From an uncultured Sphingobacterium sp. (GTDB lineage: Bacteria > Bacteroidota > Bacteroidia > Sphingobacteriales > Sphingobacteriaceae), in contig CANRHE010000009.1 in assembly GCA_947630335.1 (NCBI GenBank), positions 1 through 37,899 on the forward strand: a DNA stretch of 37,899 nucleotides, given 5' to 3'. This document shows positions 18,784 to 28,665 of this stretch, piece after piece (position 1 is the stretch's first letter; every line of letters starts with the position of its first letter). Below the pieces are notes generated by a model that saw only the letters and a list, made by a program, of their open reading frames with translations, searched no databases and was not told where the DNA came from. Both the position numbers and the translations under genes were made by a program.

Positions 18784-18928
18784 ATACTTTTTTGGTTACG
18801 TATAATTACAATAATACAATGCTAACATAGTATTTTTCACGAATATAAATATTTTTTGGCGGGATATGATATTTTAAACAGCATATATTATGTATATTGG
18901 GGTGCATTAATTAATAGAAAATATAGTT

Positions 18929-19426
18929 ATGAGTCAAGTAACATTTAAAGGAACGGCTGTTCAAACAAAAGGAGAATTACCAGCAGTAGGAACTAAAGCA
19001 CCTGAATTTGCACTAACAGCAGCAGATTTGTCAACAAAAAAATTAAGTGACTTCTTGGGGAAACGAGTGATATTAAATATTTTCCCGAGTATTGATACAG
19101 GTACTTGTGCAAATTCAGTACGTACTTTTAATAAAGAGGCAGCTTCTTTAGACAATACCGTTGTGCTTTGTATTTCAAAAGATCTACCCTTCGCTCAAGG
19201 ACGCTTTTGCGGTGCAGAAGGTATTGAGAATGTAGTCACTTTGTCAGAGTTTAAAGATACTTCCTTTGCGGATTCTTACGGACTTACATTTGTGGGTGGA
19301 CCATTAGAGGGGTTGTTAAGCAGAGCTGTAGTTGTTGTCAATGAAGAAGGAGAAGTAATCTATACCGAACAAGTAGCTGAGGTAACTGAAGAACCAAACT
19401 ATAAAGCGGCATTAGCAGCATTATAA
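18929..19426 (+). CDS. tpx: thiol peroxidase (atypical 2-Cys peroxiredoxin)
   Basis: VTFKGTAVQTKGELPAVGTKAPEF; IFPSIDTGTCANSVRTFNKEAA; DLPFAQGRFCGAEGIENVVTLSEF. Confidence 0.96.
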   Translation: MSQVTFKGTAVQTKGELPAVGTKAPEFALTAADLSTKKLSDFLGKRVILNIFPSIDTGTCANSVRTFNKEAASLDNTVVLCISKDLPFAQGRFCGAEGIENVVTLSEFKDTSFADSYGLTFVGGPLEGLLSRAVVVVNEEGEVIYTEQVAEVTEEPNYKAALAAL

Positions 19427-19438
19427 GTTACAGTAAAG

Positions 19439-19480
19439 AGAACAAAATGAAGTTTTTCATGAAGAATTTCATTTTGTTCT
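19439..19480 (+). terminator. hairpin downstream of tpx
   Basis: AGAACAAAATGAA ... TTCATTTTGTTCT 13-bp stem shortly after the stop; weak T tract. Confidence 0.55.
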
Positions 19481-19524
19481 TCATTCCTAGTTAATATTAT
19501 TGTTTTTTTGAATATTATTGTGTT

Positions 19525-20679
19525 ATGAAGGATTTAAATGATAAAAAAGTAGCCTTGATAACAGGTATTACCGGTCAAGATGGTGCCTATTTGGCGGAAT
19601 TTCTTTTGAAAAAAGGGTATATTGTTCATGGCCTTAAAAGACGTAGCTCCTTATTTAATACTGACCGTATCGATCATTTGTATCAAGATCCTCATTTAGA
19701 TAACAGAAACTTCGTGCTTCATTACGGAGACTTAACAGATTCGACTAATATTATTCGTATTGTTCAAGAAGTTCAACCCGATGAAATTTATAATCTTGCT
19801 GCTCAATCGCACGTGAAGGTAAGTTTTGATATGCCAGAATATACAGCTAATGCTGATGGAGTAGGTACATTACGTATTTTGGATGCTGTTAGGCTGTTAG
19901 GGTTAATTAATAAAACTAGAGTTTATCAAGCTTCTACATCGGAATTGTATGGTTTGGTTCAAGCTGTCCCGCAGTCAGAGACTACACCATTTTATCCTAG
20001 AAGCCCATATGCTGTCGCTAAGATGTATGCATATTGGATTACTGTGAATTATCGAGAAGCCTATGATATGTTTGCCTGCAACGGAATCTTATTTAATCAC
20101 GAGAGTCCATTAAGAGGTGAAACTTTCGTGACTAGAAAGATTACACGTGCCGTGTCCAAGATTGCTCTAGGCTTACAGAATAAACTTTATTTAGGTAACT
20201 TGTCTGCCCAACGCGATTGGGGACATGCTAAAGATTATGTGGAAGCCATGTGGTTGATTCTGCAACAGGATAAACCAGAAGATTTTGTTATAGCTACTGG
20301 GGTTACTACATCGGTACGAGACTTCGTTAAAATGAGTTTTGCAGAGTTGGGTATTGAAGTTGAGTTTAGTGGTAAGGAAGAGTCCGAAAAAGGTGTTATT
20401 ATTGATCGCGATGAAGTAAGAATGAGAGCCTTAGGATTAGATCCTGACTTAATTAAAATAGGAGAGACTGTTGTTAAGGTTGATCCACGTTATTATAGAC
20501 CTACAGAGGTAGATTTGTTGATCGGTGATCCAAAGAAAGCACAAACGCAGTTAAATTGGAAACCAAAATATGATTTACCTATGCTAGTTTCTGAAATGAT
20601 CCTAAGTGACTTAGAGCTCATGCGAAAAGAACAGTATCTCAAAGAGGGTGGCTTTGAAACATTAAATTATTTCGAATAA
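19525..20679 (+). CDS. gmd: GDP-mannose 4,6-dehydratase
   Basis: [102 protein letters not shown]. Confidence 0.97.
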   Translation: MKDLNDKKVALITGITGQDGAYLAEFLLKKGYIVHGLKRRSSLFNTDRIDHLYQDPHLDNRNFVLHYGDLTDSTNIIRIVQEVQPDEIYNLAAQSHVKVSFDMPEYTANADGVGTLRILDAVRLLGLINKTRVYQASTSELYGLVQAVPQSETTPFYPRSPYAVAKMYAYWITVNYREAYDMFACNGILFNHESPLRGETFVTRKITRAVSKIALGLQNKLYLGNLSAQRDWGHAKDYVEAMWLILQQDKPEDFVIATGVTTSVRDFVKMSFAELGIEVEFSGKEESEKGVIIDRDEVRMRALGLDPDLIKIGETVVKVDPRYYRPTEVDLLIGDPKKAQTQLNWKPKYDLPMLVSEMILSDLELMRKEQYLKEGGFETLNYFE

Positions 20680-20753
20680 TGTTTTGGAATAATTTTTGTT
20701 TTCTTTCCCTTTATATTAAACTAAATTGAAATTGTTAAAGGGGAGTGAGTAGA

Positions 20754-21683
20754 ATGTCAGTTAGAAGTACAAGCCCATACGAAGTGGATGAAAGTAAAAA
20801 TAAAGATAAAACAAAACTTTACTTTTTTATAATAGCGGTTGTAGCACTTTTGTTTACAAACGTTTATTTTTATGTAAAGTTCAAATCTTCAGGAGAAAAG
20901 CTTTATACAATTGCTTTACAGAAAGAAGAATTGCAACGTGAAATTGATAGAGTCGAAGCTGAATTGGATAATATTACGACTCTGAGTAATGAAAACTTAC
21001 CGGTGGAGTTGATTAATGATGAACAATCAATAAGAAGTAGTATTACCGATTTAAGATTACAACTTGATGATATTAATATTAGTGACAGACAGATAGATCA
21101 AGTCAAAGATATGATTCAGCGACTCAAAAATCGTGTTACTATTATAAAAATTGAGTCAGATGAGCTTCGCATTCAGAATGAGGTTTTAAAAAGAGAAAAT
21201 GAAGCTCTTTCTAACCAAGTTGAAAGAAAGAAAAGTGAAGTAGAAACCTTAAAAGAAGATAATAATGATCTTAAGTACAAGGTAACTACAGCTTCATCCA
21301 TAAAAGTATCTAATATTTCTGTGAATGGCGTCGAAGAAAGGCGTTCTGGAGATTTTGAAGTAGAGTCAAGAGCAAAGCGAGTAGATAAGCTGCAAATCAA
21401 GTTTTCTATCGCAGATAATGTTTTAGCTAAAGAAGGAAAGAGAGATATTTTTGTACGAGTTGTAGACCCTCAAGGTAACCTCATTGCAGATAGTTCTAAT
21501 TTATTCTATATTCAAGGAGGAAGTAAATTACAGTATACCTTTAAAGAAACCATTATGTTTACCAATAAAGGTGAAGAATATGAATTTCTTTGGAGTGATG
21601 GTAAATTTAAAAAGGGAGCATATACCGTATTGCTTTATGCAGATGAAGCAATTATGGGAAGATCAAGTATTGTGCTGAAATAG
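20754..21683 (+). CDS. single-pass membrane coiled-coil protein with C-terminal beta domain (conserved hypothetical)
   Basis: TM LYFFIIAVVALLFTNVYFYV, long E/K/L-rich coiled coil, C-terminal KLQIKFSIADNVLAKEGKRDIFVRVVDPQGNLIADSSN..GAYTVLLYAD. ATG 20754 preferred to GTG 20745. Confidence 0.75.
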   Translation: MSVRSTSPYEVDESKNKDKTKLYFFIIAVVALLFTNVYFYVKFKSSGEKLYTIALQKEELQREIDRVEAELDNITTLSNENLPVELINDEQSIRSSITDLRLQLDDINISDRQIDQVKDMIQRLKNRVTIIKIESDELRIQNEVLKRENEALSNQVERKKSEVETLKEDNNDLKYKVTTASSIKVSNISVNGVEERRSGDFEVESRAKRVDKLQIKFSIADNVLAKEGKRDIFVRVVDPQGNLIADSSNLFYIQGGSKLQYTFKETIMFTNKGEEYEFLWSDGKFKKGAYTVLLYADEAIMGRSSIVLK

Positions 21684-21693
21684 AATATATCTA

Positions 21694-21744
21694 TTCTAAT
21701 CAAAAAGGTCTCGAATAAATTATTCGAGACCTTTTTGATTAGAA
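21694..21744. terminator. bidirectional terminator, 25-1-25 perfect inverted repeat
   Basis: TTCTAATCAAAAAGGTCTCGAATAA-A-TTATTCGAGACCTTTTTGATTAGAA between convergent genes. Confidence 0.92.
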
Positions 21745-21747
21745 ACT

Positions 21748-22800
21748 TTATTTGCTGTAATCAGGCTTCTTAGGAAAGATTAAAGAAGCGATTATACTCA
21801 GGGCTAATATTGATACGATGATTATTAAAGAGTGCGAAGTGGTGAACCCCCAAGCTTTTAACCAGTCGTGTAATAACATTTTTGCTCCGATAAATACTAA
21901 TAAAAATGCTAATCCTACTTTCAAATAATGAAACTTGTGAATAATGTTTACGAGTAGGAAGAACATAGAACGTAAGCCTAATACCGCAAAAATATTTGAA
22001 AAGAAGACGATATAAGGATCTTTTGTTACCGAAAATATAGCAGGGATTGAGTCAACAGCAAAAATTAAATCCGTAAACTCGATTACTAACAATACTAAGA
22101 ATAGGGGGGTCATATAACGTACACCATTCTCAATATGAAAAAACTTTCCGCCGTCTAATTTTGGAGTTACCTTAAAGTATTTTGATGCAAATTTAACGAT
22201 AGGATGGTTTTCTGGGTCTACCTCATCTTCTTGATTACGATTGATGTACATCATTATACCTGTGTATACTAAGAAAGCTCCAAATAGGTAAAGAATCCAT
22301 CCAAACTTAGCGATTAGAGCGGCACCTATAAAGATGAAGATACAGCGAAGTAATATCGCTCCGATGATACCCCACACTAATACTTTGTGATAATACTTTT
22401 CAGGAATGCCGAATGACGAAAACAATAAGACCATTACAAAAATATTATCAACAGATAATGCGTACTCAACGACATATCCTGTAAGATATTCTAACGTAAG
22501 ATTTTTATTATAGGTTGACAAACTAGCCGCAAGATCTCCTTCATTAATTGTTATATTATGAAAGTGTAATGCAATCACCTCTTTCAATCGTGGTATATCA
22601 TGAACATTGTGAAGTTCATTACCCCATATATATAAAACCACTCCAAACCCTAGGGCAAATAGAACCCATATGGCTGACATTATTGCTGCAGTTTTTAGTG
22701 TGATTGGCTTGTCATTTTTGCTGAATAAACCTAAGTCTATTGCGAGCATGAGGATTATGAATATAATAAACCCTCCAATAAACATCATTTCGTGACTCAT
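21748..22800 (-). CDS. TerC/Alx family integral membrane protein
   Basis: LAIDLGLFSKNDKPITLKTAAIMSAIWVLFALGFGVVLYIWG; EYALSVDNIFVMVLLFSSFGIPEKYYHKVLVWGIIGAILLRCIFIFIG; FTDLIFAVDSIPAIFSVTKDPYIVFFSNIFAVLGLRSMFFLL. Confidence 0.94.
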   Translation of the reverse strand: MSHEMMFIGGFIIFIILMLAIDLGLFSKNDKPITLKTAAIMSAIWVLFALGFGVVLYIWGNELHNVHDIPRLKEVIALHFHNITINEGDLAASLSTYNKNLTLEYLTGYVVEYALSVDNIFVMVLLFSSFGIPEKYYHKVLVWGIIGAILLRCIFIFIGAALIAKFGWILYLFGAFLVYTGIMMYINRNQEDEVDPENHPIVKFASKYFKVTPKLDGGKFFHIENGVRYMTPLFLVLLVIEFTDLIFAVDSIPAIFSVTKDPYIVFFSNIFAVLGLRSMFFLLVNIIHKFHYLKVGLAFLLVFIGAKMLLHDWLKAWGFTTSHSLIIIVSILALSIIASLIFPKKPDYSK

Positions 22801-22801
22801 C

Positions 22802-23773
22802 TTACTTGTTTCTTTCTGTTGTGAATTTTACTAATTGTTTTAGTCCTTCTTTATATTGATTATCTGGGAATTCTTCCAAAATGTGAAATGCTTCTTGTTG
22901 ATAATGTAGCATTTTTTCGGTGGCATAATTTAACCCTCCACTAGCTCGGACAAAATTAATTACTTCAGCTACCTTTTTATTATCTTCATTGTGATTTTTG
23001 ACAAGGTTGATGATATACCTCTTTTTGGCTGTCGTGGTATGGTTTAGTGCATGAATTAAAGGCAGAGTCATTTTCTTTTCTTTAATATCATTACCAACAG
23101 GTTTACCGACATCATCTAACCCAAAATCAAATAAGTCATCTTTTATTTGAAAAGCAATTCCTACTTTTTCGCCAAAGAGTTTCATCTTTTTTATGGTCTC
23201 CTCATCTGCCTTTGCAGAGCAAGCTCCAGCAGCGCAGCATGAAGCAATTAAAGACGCTGTTTTTTTACGAATAATCTCGTAATATATATCTTCTTTGATA
23301 TCCAGTTTTCTAGCTTTTTCTATTTGTAAAAGCTCGCCCTCACTCATTTCTTCTACTGCTTCAGAAACAATCTTGAGTAAGTCATGTTCATTGTTATTAA
23401 CAGATAATAAGAGTCCTTTAGAAAGTAGAAAATCACCCACCAAAACAGCTACTTTGTTTTTCCAAAGCGCATTGATCGAAAAGAAACCTCTTCTTTCATT
23501 GGCATCATCAACGACATCATCATGTACTAATGATGCGGTGTGTAGGAGCTCTACTAATGAAGCACCTCTGTAGGTTGATTCGTTGATATTGCCGCAAAGA
23601 CCTGCTGCAAAAAAGACAAACATAGGGCGCATCTGCTTACCCTTTTGTTTGTATAAATACTGAGTTATTATATCTAATAGCGGAACAGAACTCTGCATAG
23701 ACTGCTTGAATTTAGTCTCAAATGCAGCTAGCTCTTCCGCTATGGGCTGTTGTATTTTTTTTAAACTTAGCAT
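22802..23773 (-). CDS. polyprenyl synthetase family protein (trans-isoprenyl diphosphate synthase)
   Basis: LLHTASLVHDDVVDDANERRG (first Asp-rich motif, DDVVDD), KGKQMRPMFVFFAAGL, GIAFQIKDDLFDFGLDDVGKPVGNDIKEKKMTLPLI (second Asp-rich motif). Confidence 0.95.
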   Translation of the reverse strand: MLSLKKIQQPIAEELAAFETKFKQSMQSSVPLLDIITQYLYKQKGKQMRPMFVFFAAGLCGNINESTYRGASLVELLHTASLVHDDVVDDANERRGFFSINALWKNKVAVLVGDFLLSKGLLLSVNNNEHDLLKIVSEAVEEMSEGELLQIEKARKLDIKEDIYYEIIRKKTASLIASCCAAGACSAKADEETIKKMKLFGEKVGIAFQIKDDLFDFGLDDVGKPVGNDIKEKKMTLPLIHALNHTTTAKKRYIINLVKNHNEDNKKVAEVINFVRASGGLNYATEKMLHYQQEAFHILEEFPDNQYKEGLKQLVKFTTERNK

Positions 23774-23830
23774 AATATGGTAAAGACCAATAAGGAGCTG
23801 ATTATATGGAATAAATATAGGAAAAATACC

Positions 23831-24394
23831 TTAGATAGACTCTACTGCTTTCTCTAATTCTGTGTACCAGTCTTCACCATATTCGCGGATTAAAGGGTCT
23901 TTTAAAAACTTATATACAGGCACTTGTAAATCCTTTCCGAAAGAACAAGCGTCCTTGCAAATATGCCAACGATCATAATGTAAGACATCAAATTCGGGGT
24001 AATTTGTCGTACGTATAGGGTAAAGGTGACACGAAATAGGTTTTTTCCACTGTACTTCACCAGCTTCATAAGCTTTTTCAATAGCACACTTAGTGATGCC
24101 ATTTTCCCAAGTTACATATGCACATTCTTTATTACCATCTACACAAGGGGTAGTCAGATCTCCATCTACATCAATTACATACTTTCCCTGCTCTTCGATA
24201 GCTTGTATACCACGTTCTGTCATATATGGTTTTATGTGCGGATATATTTCGTCTAAGATTGCTTTTTCAGATTCTTTTAGTGGTGCACCAGCATCACCCT
24301 CTATGCAGCATACACCTTTGCACTTTGAAATATTACAAACGAAATCATTATTTATTAAATCCTCATGAACCAATACATTACCTACCTCAATCAT
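23831..24394 (-). CDS. DUF3109 family cysteine-rich protein
   Basis: VCNISKCKGVCCIEGDAGAPL ... CVDGNKECAYVTW..KCAIEKA..KKPISCHLYPIR..YDRWHICKDACSFG; ten Cys. Confidence 0.85.
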   Translation of the reverse strand: MIEVGNVLVHEDLINNDFVCNISKCKGVCCIEGDAGAPLKESEKAILDEIYPHIKPYMTERGIQAIEEQGKYVIDVDGDLTTPCVDGNKECAYVTWENGITKCAIEKAYEAGEVQWKKPISCHLYPIRTTNYPEFDVLHYDRWHICKDACSFGKDLQVPVYKFLKDPLIREYGEDWYTELEKAVESI

Positions 24395-24403
24395 ATTCTC
24401 TTT

Positions 24404-25195
24404 TTATTTTGAATAGCTTACTTTTTTACCAAGCTCATATTTTAAACCCTCAGCTTTTGTGAGCTCCATCGTAACCGAGCCAATTAGGATATCCACTTTA
24501 GCTTTTACCGGAATCCGATTTCCATCATTAGTGACCCAAAGATAAAGTTTACTATCCTTTTTAAAAATTCTTCCTGGCTTTATTTCGGGATTAAACTTAA
24601 TACAATCTATAGTTCCCAACGCCGTTTTAATCTTTTCTGTACCAGCATAAGTTACTTTGAACTCCGCAATCTCGTCGTTAAGGAAATAGGGCAATTTGAA
24701 AGAATCACCAATTTTTAGGGTTGAAAGGTCTAGATTTCTAGAGAAATAATAGGCCGATACAAGGTCGAATATCTGTGAATATGGACTTTTGAATGTTCCT
24801 TTAGCTCCCTTTACCGTCTTTGTTTTGTGATCAAATGTAGCATACTCTTGACGTCTATAGTTATTTTCCTTTATATCTTCAATATATAAATAGGGCAAAT
24901 AAGTATTCTTATCTATATAGGAATCATAATTGTTTCTGACATTATAAAAAATCGAAAAACCGCTGGCCGTTTGTCCAAATGCATTCAAGTGAAATATATT
25001 TTTTGTACTTAATTCTAAGTTAGAAGTATTGACAGACAGCACCCCACTTGCTGCTGTAACAAACCCGTACTTTAGTTTATAATATAATTTTTCACCCTCT
25101 TTGAATGTAGGCTCTTTTAAATAGGGAAGAGACTGTGCTTGGAGTAGGGTCAGGTTGGCTATACAGAGCAATAAGAATAGATAGAGTCTTCTCAT
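24404..25195 (-). CDS. DUF3108 domain-containing exported protein
   Basis: Signal peptide; FKEGEKLYYKLKYGFVTAASGVLSVNTSNLE ... GTIDCIKFNPEIKPGRIFKKDSKLYLWVTNDGNRIPVKAKVDILIGSVTMEL. Confidence 0.87.
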   Translation of the reverse strand: MRRLYLFLLLCIANLTLLQAQSLPYLKEPTFKEGEKLYYKLKYGFVTAASGVLSVNTSNLELSTKNIFHLNAFGQTASGFSIFYNVRNNYDSYIDKNTYLPYLYIEDIKENNYRRQEYATFDHKTKTVKGAKGTFKSPYSQIFDLVSAYYFSRNLDLSTLKIGDSFKLPYFLNDEIAEFKVTYAGTEKIKTALGTIDCIKFNPEIKPGRIFKKDSKLYLWVTNDGNRIPVKAKVDILIGSVTMELTKAEGLKYELGKKVSYSK

Positions 25196-25224
25196 AGATT
25201 CAGGAGTTTTAATATAGATTGGTT

Positions 25225-25737
25225 TTAGCTTTTGCGTTTATATACTGGTACAGTAGAACAAGGTTCTCCATACATAATACTTTTAGCCACACGAGTTAAT
25301 TGGTTTGTAAAATGGACAAAAGCATTTTCAGGAATTAAAATATCACCGCACCCTTTTACTACGACGCGCTGATCTTGAAATACGGCATAGTCGATATTTT
25401 TAATATTATCGATGAATAAGTCTTTATAGATATCTTCTTTTGTACCGAAATGTACTGATCTTGCATAAGGACTCATTTTATTTGCTAAAATCATATAAGC
25501 CCATGTTGGAACTATAGCATCTGTAGAACACGTAATTGCGATATTCTTATCTTGATATTGCTCCCAATTATGAGTTTTAACAAACTCCCTGAAGTCTTTT
25601 TCTTTTAAAATTAAACCGTGGAATAGGTTGTCCTTGATATCATATTCAATGATGTCAGCAGGGGAATAGTTTGCTAAGTCAACAGTTATTAAACCACTTT
25701 GAGCTACTTTATTGACAATGTTTTCTTGAATTTCCAT
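25225..25737 (-). CDS. DUF2480 family protein
   Basis: MEIQENIVNKVAQSGLITVDLANYSPADIIEYDIKDNLFHGLILKEKDFREFVKTHNW. Start trimmed from 25770 because the longer ORF runs into the upstream terminator. Confidence 0.82.
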   Translation of the reverse strand: MEIQENIVNKVAQSGLITVDLANYSPADIIEYDIKDNLFHGLILKEKDFREFVKTHNWEQYQDKNIAITCSTDAIVPTWAYMILANKMSPYARSVHFGTKEDIYKDLFIDNIKNIDYAVFQDQRVVVKGCGDILIPENAFVHFTNQLTRVAKSIMYGEPCSTVPVYKRKS

Positions 25738-25755
25738 ATCTATATAAATAAAAAA

Positions 25756-25778
25756 AGCCGGATATAACATATCCGGCT
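25756..25778 (-). terminator. intrinsic terminator downstream of the PpiD-like gene
   Basis: AGCCGGATAT-AAC-ATATCCGGCT, followed on the minus strand by TTTTTTATTTATATA. Confidence 0.9.
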
Positions 25779-25798
25779 ATAAAAATACTTATAAAATC

Positions 25799-27913
25799 TT
25801 AATAAAATCTAATTCGATTGTCATCTATGTCTGAGCTGTTTTGCAACGCTTGGAATACTGATCCCCAAGCTCTTTGCTGTTTAGCTTGTAGCATTTGTTT
25901 TTGTTGAGCCGTACGTTCAGTTTCTACTAACTCTTTAGGATTCACAAAACTATTCACTTGAACCACATAAACTCCTTGGCTACCATCAATCGCTTTAGAA
26001 GGTTTGTTTGGTTGTAGACCGAATACAGTACCAATCACAGTACTTTCTAATGCAACACCTGGTATAACTGGATTAGCTAATACAATGTTCTCCACTGCAA
26101 TTGCATTTTTACCAATTTTTTGAGCCACTTGACTGATAGAAGTTGAGCCGTTTAAAGCATTGTTCATTTTTTCTTTTAGCATTCTTGATTTTACAAGACG
26201 CATTACGCCTGTCGTAATTTCACTTTTTACATCCTCTAAGGGTTGAATACCTTTTGGATGGATTGCAGTTACTTTAGCGATGATAAAGTTATCCTCTGTT
26301 TCGAAAATTTTATCTGTTACTTCATTATCTTTTGCCTCAAAAATCCAACGTACTAATTCTCTTGGTACCTCTGTTCCATTTATAGAAATATCCATTGGCA
26401 TTACGTTATTAGCACTTTGTAAATTAAGATTTTGCTTTTTTGCTATCTCCGTAAAGTTATTAGCGTTTACATCAGCAAAGAATGTATTTGCTTTAGCATA
26501 AGCCGCGTCAGTAGTTTCTTTACCGGCATTGATTACTTTATCAACGATTGCTGCTTTAACGATTTTAGAATTACCAACTTGTTTGCCAATTTTTAGAATA
26601 TGAACGCCTAGTTGAGATTCTTTAACTATGATATCTCCAGTTTTAGCATTGAAAATAGCATCTTCAAAACTTTCACCTAGTTGGCTTAATTGACCTCTTG
26701 TGAAAGTTCCCATCTCACCGCCATTAGTTTTGCTATTTGGATCTTGACTGAACTCTACAGCTAGTGCTGCAAAGTTACCTCCATTTTGAAGTAAGTTCTT
26801 AATAGAATCTGCTTTCGCCTTTGTTTGAGTAACTCCTCCGTCGGTCGCAGGATTTAATACAATGTGGTTAACTGTTACTGAATCAGGACTATATTTTACA
26901 TTGATAACTTTAGCAATTTCAAAAACATTGTTAGACTCAAATGGACCTACAATCGCACCAGCTGATGCATTGAATAAAGCCGAGTCTAAAGCATCACTTA
27001 ATTGACCTTTTTTGTAGTAAGTAACTGGGTATTTATTGTCTGAGTGTGATACTGCAAAAAGTGAATCGTTTGTTGAAGCAGTAAGCTCTTCTTTTAAGGA
27101 TTGAATGTTCGCCAATGTAGCACTTTTATCTTTTGCAGTTGGGGTAGCATCGATCAATACATATTCTATACCACGAGTTTCTTCACGATTCTTGAAAGAA
27201 TTCTTATGTTTTTCGTAATATTCTTTGTAGTCTGCATCCGTTAATTTGACATCAGCATCATTGATAGAAGAATAATCTAATAAAGTATATTCAAAATTAG
27301 CTAATTTGTTCTTAGCTGTATACTCATCTTGTGCTTCTAGTGCTGTAACATAAATAGATGAGCTCAATAGGTTTGCATACTTTTCCGCTAGACGTTGTTC
27401 TTTTACACTTTCTAATAAAGCTTCCCATTGACCTTGTAGTTCAACGTTACCATTATTAGACTCCTCGATTACTTGATACAAGTAAGCGCGATCAAATTGT
27501 CCTGTTTGCGGATTAACGAAGGTTTGCATAATTTGAGGAGCAGGGTTTGGACCTGTTACTAAATCATTCAACTCTTGTTTACCTACAGTGAAACCAATTT
27601 TTTCTATCTCAGAGTTAAGTAACTCCTTCGATATGAATTGATTCCATACCTGTTGAACAGCATACATTTTCATTTGCGGAGTTTCTACTCCACCCATTTG
27701 TTGCTGAAATTGATAAGCCGTTTGCTCTACTTGTGCATTGAATTGTTGATAGTCAATAGCACTGCCATTAACACTACCTACCTCATTCTGTTTTTGCATC
27801 CATAAAGGTGAACCAGATCTTACGACATCCCCTAATAAGAATGCAACAATTGCTAAACCGATGACAAAGATTACTAATCCTGCACGGTTACGCAAATTCC
27901 CCATTATTCCCAT
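25799..27913 (-). CDS. SurA N-terminal domain peptidylprolyl isomerase (PpiD-like periplasmic foldase)
   Basis: N-terminal MGIMGNLRNRAGLVIFVIGLAIVAFLLGDVV anchor; parvulin core NLLQNGGNFAALAVEFSQDPNSKTNGGEMGTFTRGQLSQLGESFEDAIFNAKTGDI. Confidence 0.92.
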   Translation of the reverse strand: MGIMGNLRNRAGLVIFVIGLAIVAFLLGDVVRSGSPLWMQKQNEVGSVNGSAIDYQQFNAQVEQTAYQFQQQMGGVETPQMKMYAVQQVWNQFISKELLNSEIEKIGFTVGKQELNDLVTGPNPAPQIMQTFVNPQTGQFDRAYLYQVIEESNNGNVELQGQWEALLESVKEQRLAEKYANLLSSSIYVTALEAQDEYTAKNKLANFEYTLLDYSSINDADVKLTDADYKEYYEKHKNSFKNREETRGIEYVLIDATPTAKDKSATLANIQSLKEELTASTNDSLFAVSHSDNKYPVTYYKKGQLSDALDSALFNASAGAIVGPFESNNVFEIAKVINVKYSPDSVTVNHIVLNPATDGGVTQTKAKADSIKNLLQNGGNFAALAVEFSQDPNSKTNGGEMGTFTRGQLSQLGESFEDAIFNAKTGDIIVKESQLGVHILKIGKQVGNSKIVKAAIVDKVINAGKETTDAAYAKANTFFADVNANNFTEIAKKQNLNLQSANNVMPMDISINGTEVPRELVRWIFEAKDNEVTDKIFETEDNFIIAKVTAIHPKGIQPLEDVKSEITTGVMRLVKSRMLKEKMNNALNGSTSISQVAQKIGKNAIAVENIVLANPVIPGVALESTVIGTVFGLQPNKPSKAIDGSQGVYVVQVNSFVNPKELVETERTAQQKQMLQAKQQRAWGSVFQALQNSSDIDDNRIRFY

Positions 27914-28050
27914 ATTTCGTCTTGTATTTAATTGTACTTTAGTTCTTTAATTGAGTATTGTTTCAAAATAAGGCGCAAGATACAATTTTTATGAAAAAAA
28001 GAGTAAATTTCGTCCCTTAATTCTGTTTTTTTTTGTGTTCTTTAATTTCG

Positions 28051-28665
28051 TTATCGTCCAAATGAAGGAAATGCACTTTGGTTAGAGGGGATATAATACC
28101 CCGACATGTTTTCGGCTCTGATGTTATTAAAGTTTTCGTCAGAAGTGAATGATGTCCCTTGAAAATTACCACGTCCATCTTTCATTTCAAAAGTAATAGG
28201 TACTTTGTTGTAGTATTTTTTATTGGCTTGGTCATATATAAATTCCTCTGTACGAATAATGGAGCCATTAGCCATAGTGATAACTACATTTTTTTTAAAC
28301 TCTATTACTTCCTCTTTAGCTCGCTGTATACCATAGTCGGATTTTATACGTTGACTCTCTACCCCTTGATCATCATAAAATATAATCTGTAGACCTTTTT
28401 GAAACTCGTAATTACTATTTCTATTCCCTGATGTATCATGATATATACGCATCTCGGGGCCTGTAAGCTGTGCTTTTACACGAGCAGAATCGCTATAAAT
28501 GATTTTGACATCTTTTGAGATATCAACCGCTTCTTCAGCCTCTATATGTTCTATTTTGTTTACTTCATTGAGGTCGTTCTCACAGCTTACAAATAGCAAT
28601 ATCCCTATTAGTGCTATACAAAATAGGGATATTTGTTTTATTATATTATAAGCCATACAGCACAT
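28051..28665 (-). CDS. lptC: LPS export ABC transporter periplasmic protein LptC (lipoprotein form)
   Basis: Lipobox LLFVSC; SARVKAQLTGPEMRIY, QKGLQIIFYDDQGVESQRIKSDYGIQRAKEEVIEFKKNVVITMANGSIIRTEEFIYDQANKKYYNKVPITFE. Start at 28665 or 28656. Confidence 0.85.
   Translation of the reverse strand: MCCMAYNIIKQISLFCIALIGILLFVSCENDLNEVNKIEHIEAEEAVDISKDVKIIYSDSARVKAQLTGPEMRIYHDTSGNRNSNYEFQKGLQIIFYDDQGVESQRIKSDYGIQRAKEEVIEFKKNVVITMANGSIIRTEEFIYDQANKKYYNKVPITFEMKDGRGNFQGTSFTSDENFNNIRAENMSGYYIPSNQSAFPSFGR

Noticed and set aside
21748-22800. Dedicated tellurite-resistance operon
   Set aside because: Only a TerC/Alx-type membrane protein is present, with no TerABDEZ partners; such proteins are widespread and more likely linked to metal homeostasis.
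23902-24462. Cluster of overlapping ORFs antisense to or out of frame with DUF3109 (24026-24256, 24093-24368, 24226-24462, 23902-24102)
   Set aside because: Mutually overlapping shadow ORFs on a well-supported conserved gene; no domain-like sequence.
25738-25770. N-terminal extension of the DUF2480 ORF
   Set aside because: It runs into the hairpin and T tract that terminates the upstream PpiD-like gene; MEIQENIVNKV at 25737 is the likely start.
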